Below, one piece after another: positions 17,228 to 24,578 of a stretch of 34,612 bases of DNA. The notes under the pieces were generated by a model. The model saw only the letters and a program-made list of their open reading frames with translations, had not been told where the DNA came from and did not search any database. A program made the position numbers and the translations under genes. Position 1 is the stretch's first letter. Each line of letters begins with the position of its first letter. The DNA comes from an uncultured bacterium (GTDB lineage Bacteria > Bacteroidota > Bacteroidia > Chitinophagales > Chitinophagaceae): contig CAJBBV010000195.1 in the NCBI GenBank assembly GCA_903951405.1, positions 1-34,612 of the forward strand, written 5' to 3'.

Positions 17228-20200
17228 TTATTTTCCGAAAGGATCCATTTTGGTAGCATTTACCTGCTCCCTATATGACTTCCATAAACCATTTTTAAAG
17301 TCATCTACTTTCTTTATTGCTTCCGCAATGATTGTGCTCGCTCTCTCAACTAACTTCTTTTCTTCTGCTCCCGGAGCAATTGATTTAGAAGCAATATACA
17401 TGCTAGCTTGGTAGTACTCTGACATTACGGTTACAGTTGGCACTTGACCGTATCCCTGTTTGGTTTGTTTCTTACCATTGATGAATTCATTAATTTTTTT
17501 GATTTCATCTTGAATAGTAGTGGTAGCTTTTTTCAAGGAATCAATTTCAATGCCTTTCATATTTTTGATAAACGCTTCAATTTGCATACAGTCATCGTCA
17601 GCATCTGTTAATACTTCAATGGCTTCAACAAGTTGATCTCCACTTTTTCTCAGTTCGGTCCTTAATTCATATTGCGCTTTTTTAATTTCATTGCGGTTAC
17701 CAAGTCTAGGGTCGTCCTGCAATGTAATCATAGTGGAGTCGCTAACTGATTTATACGTTAGTACAACTTTATATGTTCCTGGTAGCGCTTGTTGGCCTCC
17801 TGGTTCATCATCTGGGGATGCTCCGGTGCGCCTTCTCCGTCTTCTGCTTCCTGCACCAGGTTCTTTGTATCCTCTTTCTTCCATGCCCCAGATTTGTCTG
17901 TTGAAGCCTGAGTCAGCAACCCATTTAAGGTTTCTAATCACTTCATTTTTATCGTTATATATTTTCACTAATACAGTATCATTTTTCGCACTAGTATCTG
18001 AAGATGATTTAATAAAAAATGATACAGGGGCACCAGATGCTCTGTTTTCTGCATCCCAAATTCCCCACGTACTCCATTCATATCCAGGAGCATTTTTGAA
18101 TTGTGCTTGAACAACTGGGCGACTTCCGAACACTGTAATGGCATTATTGAACGTGCTTTTTTCAGCTGCTAATTTCCGTAACGGACGTATGTCATCCAAT
18201 ATCCAAAGAGCTCTTCCAAAAGTTGCAATGGCTAGATCTGCTTCACGTTCTTGAATAGCTAAATCATAGGTCGATACACTTGGGTATCCATTTTTCCATT
18301 GTTGAAAACTACCGCCATTATCTAAGCTTATCCAAAGCCCTTGCTCTGTTCCCACAAAGAGGAGGTTAGGTTCTGTTGGGTCTTGTAATACACATAAAGC
18401 ATAGCCAGTTACTTTTTTATCATCCACTACTCTAGTCCACGTTTTACCAAAGTTGGTTGTTCTAAATATGTATGGTTTGAAGTCGCCTCTTCTGTAATCG
18501 TTGGCTACAACAAAAGCTTCACCTGCATTATAACGTGATGCTTGAATTTGTGGGATCCATGCACCTACGGGTAAGCCTGGAATTTTACCTCTGAAGTTGG
18601 TCCATGTTTTACCACCATCTTTTGTAAGTTGTACGTTGCCATCGTCTGTACCTGCCCAAATTACATTGTTGTCTTTAGAAGAGGGGGCAATACAGATGAT
18701 TGTACAATAGTTTTCAGCACCTGTAATATCAATAGAGATACCTCCATTATTTGTTTGATCAATTTTAGCACTATCGTTAGTGGAAAGATCAGGTGAAATA
18801 ATTTGCCATGAAGCACCTTTATCCGTTGACTTGTGAAGGTATTGGCTTCCGTAGTAGATGGTATTTTTATTCAATGGATCTTGCGCCATGGCTGCATTCC
18901 AGTTGAAGCGTAGTGTAGTCTTAACATCGGGGGCAGTGGGTTGTAAATACCAACTTTCTCCTGTCTTTACATTATACTTTCCAACAGATCCACCTTGGCT
19001 CATTGCATATACCCAAGAGGCATCGTCTGGATCGGCCATAGCATCAAATCCATCTCCACCCCAAATGCTTTCCCAATAATAATTTTTGATTCCACCATTT
19101 ATCCAGGTATAAGCAGGGCCATGCCAACTTCCGTTGTCTTGCATACCACCCATTACATGATATGGTGTTTCGTTGTCTACATTGATGTGATAAAATTGTC
19201 CGACAGGAAGTTTTTCATCAAAAATCCATGTCTTACCGTTATCTCTTGTGATACCAATACCGCCATCATTTCCGTCAATAATATAGCTTGCGTTTTTGGG
19301 ATTGATCCAAAATGCTTGGTGGTCGGGATGTATCCCATTGTAAGGAATAACGACATCGAAGTTTTTACCACCATCCTCGCTTACTGAAATCATTTGATTA
19401 ATAAGCCAAAGCCTGTTCTCGTTTTCGGGGTCACAAGCGATATCTTGGAAGTAGAATGGTCTTGTGCTAACCCATTCAGGATTGCTTGTTGTTAATGTCC
19501 AGGTTAACCCACCGTCATCACTTTTATACAACCCATTTTTTGTTGCCTCAATTAGAGCGTATACTCTATTGGGGTTACTGTGGGAAATAGTTATTCCAAT
19601 TCGTCCATAGTTTCCTTCTGGCAATCCTTCTTTTGATCCAAGTTTTTTCCAGTTTTTTCCTCCGTCATAAGTCATATAAAGCCCACTTCCAGAGCCCCCA
19701 CTTTTTAGGCTCCATGGTGTTCTGCGGTGTTGCCACATAGCAGCAAATAGTTTGTTTGGATTAGATGGATCAATAATCATATCTCCAACACCAGATGTGT
19801 CGTTTGTATATAGTATTTTATTCCATGTTTCACCACCATCAGTAGTTTTAAATACGCCACGATCAGCATGTTCGGCATAGGGGTTACCTATTGCGCCTGC
19901 GTAAACTGTGTTTGGATTAGTAGGGTCGACGATGATGCGATGGATGTTTCTTGTTTTTTCAAGTCCCATTCTTTTCCAGGTTTTCCCTGCATCAATTGTT
20001 TTGTAGATACCTTCTCCTAGACTTACCGAGTTGCGGGGGTTTCCTTCACCGGTTCCAACCCAAACTACTGCAGGGTTAGATTGTTGGATGGCAATAGATC
20101 CAATATTTATAATGGGTTGGTCATCGAAAACGGATGTCCAGCTGCCGCCGGCATTATTTGTTTTCCAAACACCGCCAGAAGCCGCACCTACGTAAATGTT

Positions 20201-20380
20201 ATTCGGATCTGAAACAATAGCATCAATTGCTGTAATACGGCCACTCATCCCAGCTGGTCCGATATTACGTGGTTTCCAATTTTTAAATTGGTCTAACGTA
20301 ACTTTTTGAGCTGAGGTTGGAGTGGATAGCAGCAAAAAACTTATTCCTAAAAGCGCATAAATCACTTTTTCGATTCTCAT
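17228..20380 (-). CDS. Secreted VPS10/sortilin-domain BNR-repeat protein
   Basis: A 1050-residue exported protein with signal peptide MRIEKVIYALLGISFLLLSTPTSAQ. The body (about 30-760) is a beta-propeller made of many Asp-box/BNR repeats (GGSWTSVF, AGKTWKRM, GGETWNKI, GGKNWKKL, GGLTWTL, NGKTWIF, GASWQII, GGKTWTNF, FGKTWTRV, GGSFQQW), as in the VPS10 family. A linker with an Arg run and Pro/Gly/Asp (near 840) precedes a helical C-terminal domain. Bacterial members are often called glycosyl hydrolases, but no catalytic residues can be asserted. No type IX sorting signal is obvious at the C-terminus (ending KMDPFGK). It probably acts outside or in the periplasm. Confidence 0.88.
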   Translation of the reverse strand: MRIEKVIYALLGISFLLLSTPTSAQKVTLDQFKNWKPRNIGPAGMSGRITAIDAIVSDPNNIYVGAASGGVWKTNNAGGSWTSVFDDQPIINIGSIAIQQSNPAVVWVGTGEGNPRNSVSLGEGIYKTIDAGKTWKRMGLEKTRNIHRIIVDPTNPNTVYAGAIGNPYAEHADRGVFKTTDGGETWNKILYTNDTSGVGDMIIDPSNPNKLFAAMWQHRRTPWSLKSGGSGSGLYMTYDGGKNWKKLGSKEGLPEGNYGRIGITISHSNPNRVYALIEATKNGLYKSDDGGLTWTLTTSNPEWVSTRPFYFQDIACDPENENRLWLINQMISVSEDGGKNFDVVIPYNGIHPDHQAFWINPKNASYIIDGNDGGIGITRDNGKTWIFDEKLPVGQFYHINVDNETPYHVMGGMQDNGSWHGPAYTWINGGIKNYYWESIWGGDGFDAMADPDDASWVYAMSQGGSVGKYNVKTGESWYLQPTAPDVKTTLRFNWNAAMAQDPLNKNTIYYGSQYLHKSTDKGASWQIISPDLSTNDSAKIDQTNNGGISIDITGAENYCTIICIAPSSKDNNVIWAGTDDGNVQLTKDGGKTWTNFRGKIPGLPVGAWIPQIQASRYNAGEAFVVANDYRRGDFKPYIFRTTNFGKTWTRVVDDKKVTGYALCVLQDPTEPNLLFVGTEQGLWISLDNGGSFQQWKNGYPSVSTYDLAIQEREADLAIATFGRALWILDDIRPLRKLAAEKSTFNNAITVFGSRPVVQAQFKNAPGYEWSTWGIWDAENRASGAPVSFFIKSSSDTSAKNDTVLVKIYNDKNEVIRNLKWVADSGFNRQIWGMEERGYKEPGAGSRRRRRRTGASPDDEPGGQQALPGTYKVVLTYKSVSDSTMITLQDDPRLGNRNEIKKAQYELRTELRKSGDQLVEAIEVLTDADDDCMQIEAFIKNMKGIEIDSLKKATTTIQDEIKKINEFINGKKQTKQGYGQVPTVTVMSEYYQASMYIASKSIAPGAEEKKLVERASTIIAEAIKKVDDFKNGLWKSYREQVNATKMDPFGK

Positions 20381-20482
20381 GGTTCAATAATTTTAGGTAA
20401 ATTATGCATTAATACAGTGCCTAAGAAATTTTGTTTCACTAAATTTTTATTGAACAATGTTGTAATTATTTTTGGCAATTTT

Positions 20483-20514
20483 TTTGGAAAGGAGCTGTAA
20501 ATCACATAATTTAG
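20483..20514 (+). promoter_or_regulatory. Putative yceI promoter
   Basis: TTTG (20483-20486) and TAATTTAG (20507-20514) with a 20-bp spacer, one base off TAnnTTTG. The start codon is 26 bp downstream. The same TAATTTAG occurs before the PurF-like gene, which hints that a TTAG variant is used here. Confidence 0.5.
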
Positions 20515-20540
20515 TGTTTAAACATCAAAATCAGTAAAAC

Positions 20541-21137
20541 ATGAAAAAGCAGTTAATTTTAGTGCAGTTAAGTCTATTGGCTTTGTTATTTACCTCAGGT
20601 CTTGTTGCACAAACAAAATGGACGGTAGATAAGGTTCATTCTAATGTGAAGTTTAGTGTTTCACATATGGTTGTTTCTGAGGTAGAGGGATCATTCAAGG
20701 GCTTTGATGGTACCATTGTGGTTTCAAAAGATAACTTATCTGATGCGGTAATTAATTTTACTGTTGACGTGGCTTCTGTAAGCACGGACAATGTAAACAG
20801 GGACAATCATTTAAAAAGTGATGATTTTTTCAATGCTGAAAAATTCCCTAAAATGACTTTTCTAAGTAAATCAATGACTTTAGTGGGAGGGAATAAGTAT
20901 AAATTAACGGGAGACCTTACTATGCGTGATGTAACGAAGACAGTTGATTTTGATGTTACGTATGGTGGTAAAATCCAAACGAATGATGGTGGTTATAAAT
21001 CAGGATTCAAAGCAAGAGCCACGATTGACCGTACAAATTTTGGAGTTAATTTTACGGGTACATTAAAAGCAGGTGGACTTATGGTTGGCAATGATGTTGA
21101 GATTATTGTCAATCTTGAAATGAATCAGGCAAAATAG
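20541..21137 (+). CDS. YceI-family periplasmic lipid-binding protein
   Basis: A 198-residue periplasmic protein. Residues 1-23 are a signal peptide (ending GLVAQ). The mature part shows the YceI pattern: TKWTVDKVHSNVKFSVSHM, then VSEVEGSFKGFDG, DDFFNAEKFPKMTF and GDLTMRDVTK. YceI proteins form a lipocalin-like barrel that binds polyisoprenoid quinones or similar lipids; some are stress-induced. Length is normal. Repeat block C starts just after its stop codon. Confidence 0.93.
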   Translation: MKKQLILVQLSLLALLFTSGLVAQTKWTVDKVHSNVKFSVSHMVVSEVEGSFKGFDGTIVVSKDNLSDAVINFTVDVASVSTDNVNRDNHLKSDDFFNAEKFPKMTFLSKSMTLVGGNKYKLTGDLTMRDVTKTVDFDVTYGGKIQTNDGGYKSGFKARATIDRTNFGVNFTGTLKAGGLMVGNDVEIIVNLEMNQAK

Positions 21138-21139
21138 CA

Positions 21140-21406
21140 ATACGCTTTGCGTTAGGGGTTGGGCGTTCGGTGTTGGGTGTTAAACGCTTAACGCTGGACG
21201 CTTAACGCTGTGGGTTGGGGGTTCGGAGTTGGGTGTTAAACGATTTGCGCTCGATGCTTAACGCTGTGGGTTGGGGGTTCGGAGTTGGGGGTTGAACGCT
21301 TTACGCTAGACGCTTAACGCTGTATTACTCTTGCCTATTGCCTCACTTAGTGCCTATGTCCCTTTTCTGTATTTACTCTTGCCTCTTGCCTATTTCCTCA
21401 CGCCTA
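21140..21406 (+). repeat. Modular intergenic repeat, block C
   Basis: This fills the whole gap between the convergent yceI and msrB. It has the same order as block A: three or more copies of a G-rich module (GGGTTGGGGGTTCGGAGTTGGG with ACGCTTAACGCT, about 21140-21320), then GTATTACTC, then degenerate TTGCCTATTGCCTC units, a 40-bp tail shared with block B (21345-21384), and more TTGCCT units. The last unit overlaps the msrB stop codon (21404-21406). It is more diverged than A and B. Confidence 0.85.
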
Positions 21407-21943
21407 TTTATTATCCCCTTTTTCGAACCCAAGTATCACTCCATTGATGCAATAACGTAAGCCAGTAGGTGGAGGCCCATCGTTGAATACATGGCCTAGA
21501 TGGGCTTTGCAGCGGCCACATTCCACTTCTGTTCTTTTCATTCCAAGTGAATTGTCTACTAAGTAAATAAGGCTTGATTTGGTAACAGGTTCAAAAAAAC
21601 TTGGCCATCCACAACCGCTATCAAACTTAGTGTTGCTTCTGAACAGGGTATTGCCACAAGCGGCACAATAGTAGGTTCCTTTTTCTTCAAATTTTTCGAA
21701 CTTACTACTCCAGGGTCTTTCTGTTCCTTTTTGACGGGCAATATAATATTGTTCAGGGGTAAGTGCATTTTTCCAATCCTCGTCTTTCATGTCAACTTTA
21801 GCAGATGCATTTCTGGAAAAGGCGGGGTTGGTTTTTTCTGATTCACTCATTTTGGTTGTTTCTTTTTTAATTTTTTCCTGCGCAATGCCGCAGTTCGTGT
21901 ATATAAATGCTGTGAGTAAAAAGATGGTGATTCTTAATTGCAT
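21404..21943 (-). CDS. msrB: Peptide-methionine (R)-S-oxide reductase MsrB, exported
   Basis: A 179-residue enzyme that reduces Met-(R)-sulfoxide in proteins. The domain from about residue 55 shows LTPEQYYIAR, the zinc Cys pairs Cys93/Cys96 and Cys142/Cys145, SGCGWPSF (Cys111, a possible resolving Cys), HLGHVFNDGP, and catalytic Cys165 in RYCING. An N-terminal hydrophobic segment (residues 1-21, ending GIAQ) and a Lys/Glu/Ser linker suggest export to the periplasm, so it would repair envelope proteins. It is divergent from adk. Confidence 0.93.
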   Translation of the reverse strand: MQLRITIFLLTAFIYTNCGIAQEKIKKETTKMSESEKTNPAFSRNASAKVDMKDEDWKNALTPEQYYIARQKGTERPWSSKFEKFEEKGTYYCAACGNTLFRSNTKFDSGCGWPSFFEPVTKSSLIYLVDNSLGMKRTEVECGRCKAHLGHVFNDGPPPTGLRYCINGVILGFEKGDNK

Positions 21944-21961
21944 GTCAGTTAAATTTCAAAA

Positions 21962-21979
21962 CAAAACTAAGTATATTTG
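21962..21979. promoter_or_regulatory. Back-to-back -7 elements of msrB and adk
   Basis: TATATTTG (21972-21979, plus strand) precedes adk by about 65 bp. TAGTTTTG on the minus strand (21969-21962) precedes msrB by about 19 bp. Both match TAnnTTTG, with only 2 bp between them. I see no good -33 TTTG for either, so this is moderate evidence. Confidence 0.45.
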
Positions 21980-22043
21980 GCTCTTAGAATTCAGGTATGT
22001 CTGAATTTCACATTAGTTTTCATCATATTTAACAGATATTTTC

Positions 22044-22625
22044 ATGTTCAATTTAATCTTATTTGGTCCTCCAGGAAGCGGGAAAGGTACACAGTCGGAG
22101 ATGCTCATTACAAAGTACGGGTTCAAACATCTTTCAACAGGAGATCTTCTCCGTTCTGAAATAGCCAATAAAACTGATCTTGGGTTGAAGGCGAAGTCCT
22201 TTATGGATAATGGACAATTAGTTCCAGATGCGGTAGTCATTGGTATGGTAGATGCTGCACTTAATGCGAATAAGCAAGCTTCGGGTTTTTTATTCGATGG
22301 TTTTCCTCGGACTAAAGCACAGGCAATTGCCTTGGACGAGTTGTTGAAAAGTCATCAAACTTCTATTAGTCTAGTTTTAGCGCTTGATGTTCCTGAAGAG
22401 GAATTGATAGTCCGCATGATCAATAGAGCTAAAACATCCGGAAGGTCAGATGATGCGGATGAAGCCGTTCAAAAAAAGCGAATCTCTGTCTATAAAAATG
22501 AGACCCTGGCAGTTGCTGAGCATTATGCAGCGTTTGATAAAGTGATTACGCTGAATGGGCTTGGTGATGTTGATGAGATTTTTGCAAATCTTTGTGCCAA
22601 GATAGATGCTAAAGCTGAAATCTAG
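22044..22625 (+). CDS. adk: Adenylate kinase
   Basis: A 193-residue cytoplasmic kinase that interconverts ATP, AMP and ADP. The P-loop GPPGSGKGT is near residue 8, followed by the AMP-binding STGDLLR and FDGFPRT motifs and a short lid (SGRSDDADEAVQKKRI) without zinc cysteines. It is therefore the short-lid form, which is normal for Bacteroidota (about 190 residues). It starts at ATG after the predicted promoter at 21972. It is convergent with the DAB operon, whose last gene ends at 22672. Confidence 0.96.
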   Translation: MFNLILFGPPGSGKGTQSEMLITKYGFKHLSTGDLLRSEIANKTDLGLKAKSFMDNGQLVPDAVVIGMVDAALNANKQASGFLFDGFPRTKAQAIALDELLKSHQTSISLVLALDVPEEELIVRMINRAKTSGRSDDADEAVQKKRISVYKNETLAVAEHYAAFDKVITLNGLGDVDEIFANLCAKIDAKAEI

Positions 22626-22671
22626 TCCTAGTAGGGATTAAATTTAATAGGGTTATTTCGATAAATTTTTT

Positions 22672-24528
22672 TCAACTTGAACGAAATGCAACTGCGTGAC
22701 TCAGTTTTTTATGAGGCCCTAGAAATATCCTTATAAAAATCCGAATAGAGGCAAATTCCATGAATATGAGATATGTTGACAAGAGTATGATCAGTAATGG
22801 CTGATTTGTTCTTATATAGGTAAAAAAAACATCTGCTCCAATAAATGCACCAGTTAGAGGAAAGCCTATCATCCCTATTGAAGATAGCAGGAATAGAAAA
22901 GCAGTATTTTTTTCTTCGTAAACATATCCATGATATTGATTAAGTGATATGTCTTTGTCGATTTTTTTTACCCTATATAAGGTAAGATAACCTAGAATGA
23001 AGGAAATAAGAATTCCGCTTATGTATAAAATAACCTCAATAGATTTTATTTCTTTTTCATTATTGCTAATTCCGGCAAGTATAAAAATATGTGAAACTAC
23101 GAGAGCTCCCCAAGCTTTTAGTGCTGATCCACGATAGGAAAAAGAGAATAGGACTAAGGAGAGTGCTATGGTGAGCATTGAAATAGAGAGTGCTCCATCA
23201 AATGATTTAATTTGGTTATTGGCTAAAAAATAAATTAGAGAGCCTGTACCAATAATCAAAATGGTTGCAATTGTTTTTGTTTTTTTAAGCCAGTCAAATT
23301 GTTTGCCAATCCACTTAAAAGGAGTGTACAGGTACATATAGAAAAAATGATCTAATCCCCATTCCTTTATTCCTAAGACAAACAGTGTTGCCTTTAACTT
23401 ATTTAGTTTTTTTATTGGGGTAGGATGGTAGTGAAAATACTGGTTATGGATTAAGTAATTTAAAACTGATGGAGAAACTAGCAATTGATATGTTCGTAAA
23501 AACGCATTTCCTGCTATGTGAAGAAGTGCAAGAAAGTGAAATCCTAGTGCAATTTCAACAAAAATTATTCCAATTTGCGCCGCGGAAGAATATGCAATTT
23601 GAGTCTTTACGGTTGGTTGTACTCTAGAAATATGTGTTGAAACAATAGCAGAAACTAAGCCGATTACAACAACGACAGATTTAAACCAGAGCATATCTTC
23701 CCAAAAAGAGTATGTTCTAAGTAAGAGAAATGTGCCAATATGTACACTTAGTGATCCATAAAAAATGGCCGAAGAAGTTGTGGGTCCTTCCATGGCTCTT
23801 GGTAGCCAGCTTGTAAAAGGTATTTGAGCTGATTTAATCATGGCTGAAATCAATATCATAATGACTATGAATATTGCCATGGTTTCTTGTTTCTGTTGTG
23901 TAACAATTATCTTTAATTGAGACAGTTCTGTAAAGTCTATGTTTTTATGAGTCAAATGATGCATCATCCACATCATTAGCATCAATGCAACATCACTTAG
24001 CCTATAATTAGAGAGAACTTTGAAAGCATTTTTTACTGGTAGATAGCGATTTCTATAAAAGGCAATTAAAAGGAAAGAGGAGAGTCCGATAAACTCCCAG
24101 CCGAGAAATAAGGTTTCAAAATTTCCTGAAAAAATGATAAGGTTATAGCCAAACGCAAAAAATAAGATGGTGTTGAAAAATCTTTTATATCCTTCATCCC
24201 GATGCATATAGTATCGGCTAAAAGTTGTTACTAGGAAAAATGAAACAGCCCCGAGCAGGCTGAAAACTGCTGTAGTTCTGTCGTAATAGAAGTGTATAGC
24301 AAAAATAAAATCTTGGCTTTCGTAGATTGTAACTAAGTTAACGTGTATTTCTGGGGCTCCTGAGATAATCCATAAAATAGAATACCCAACTGCTAAAATT
24401 AAGTATATTGATTTAGTGATTTGTACAATTCCAGAAATAGCATTTTCGTGTTTATTCTTCCAAAATAGTGTTGTGAAAAATGCAAATAATGGTATTGCCA
24501 CAAACAATGTTATCAATTGATTCATCAT
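22672..24528 (-). CDS. dabB: DabB: NuoL-like membrane subunit of a DAB inorganic-carbon system
   Basis: A 618-residue polytopic membrane protein of the NADH-quinone oxidoreductase subunit 5 / antiporter family. Hydrophobic segments run throughout. The conserved core around EFIGLSSFLLIAFYRNR and FTSWLPRAMEGPTTSSAIFYG is present, including the Glu of AMEGPT. No other Nuo gene is nearby, whereas the preceding gene, 50 bp upstream, is dabA. In characterised DAB systems, DabB couples ion movement to DabA, which hydrates CO2 to bicarbonate in one direction. I infer the same job here. It is the last gene of the operon. An orphan Mrp/Nuo-type antiporter role is the alternative. Confidence 0.88.
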   Translation of the reverse strand: MMNQLITLFVAIPLFAFFTTLFWKNKHENAISGIVQITKSIYLILAVGYSILWIISGAPEIHVNLVTIYESQDFIFAIHFYYDRTTAVFSLLGAVSFFLVTTFSRYYMHRDEGYKRFFNTILFFAFGYNLIIFSGNFETLFLGWEFIGLSSFLLIAFYRNRYLPVKNAFKVLSNYRLSDVALMLMMWMMHHLTHKNIDFTELSQLKIIVTQQKQETMAIFIVIMILISAMIKSAQIPFTSWLPRAMEGPTTSSAIFYGSLSVHIGTFLLLRTYSFWEDMLWFKSVVVVIGLVSAIVSTHISRVQPTVKTQIAYSSAAQIGIIFVEIALGFHFLALLHIAGNAFLRTYQLLVSPSVLNYLIHNQYFHYHPTPIKKLNKLKATLFVLGIKEWGLDHFFYMYLYTPFKWIGKQFDWLKKTKTIATILIIGTGSLIYFLANNQIKSFDGALSISMLTIALSLVLFSFSYRGSALKAWGALVVSHIFILAGISNNEKEIKSIEVILYISGILISFILGYLTLYRVKKIDKDISLNQYHGYVYEEKNTAFLFLLSSIGMIGFPLTGAFIGADVFFTYIRTNQPLLIILLSTYLIFMEFASIRIFIRIFLGPHKKLSHAVAFRSS

Positions 24529-24578
24529 ATTTTGTAGTGATTCTGTTATTGGGGTATTAGTATTTGAAAATAAGTAGT

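Noticed and set aside
17691-18110. 139-residue frame opposite the VPS10/BNR gene, and similar frames elsewhere (for example 25633-26004 and 27837-28229)
   Set aside because: They lie wholly antisense to strongly supported genes, have no family pattern and no start context, so they are shadows.
22672-24528. Remnant of a respiratory complex I operon
   Set aside because: Only one NuoL-like gene is present and its partner is DabA, so DabB is the better reading.
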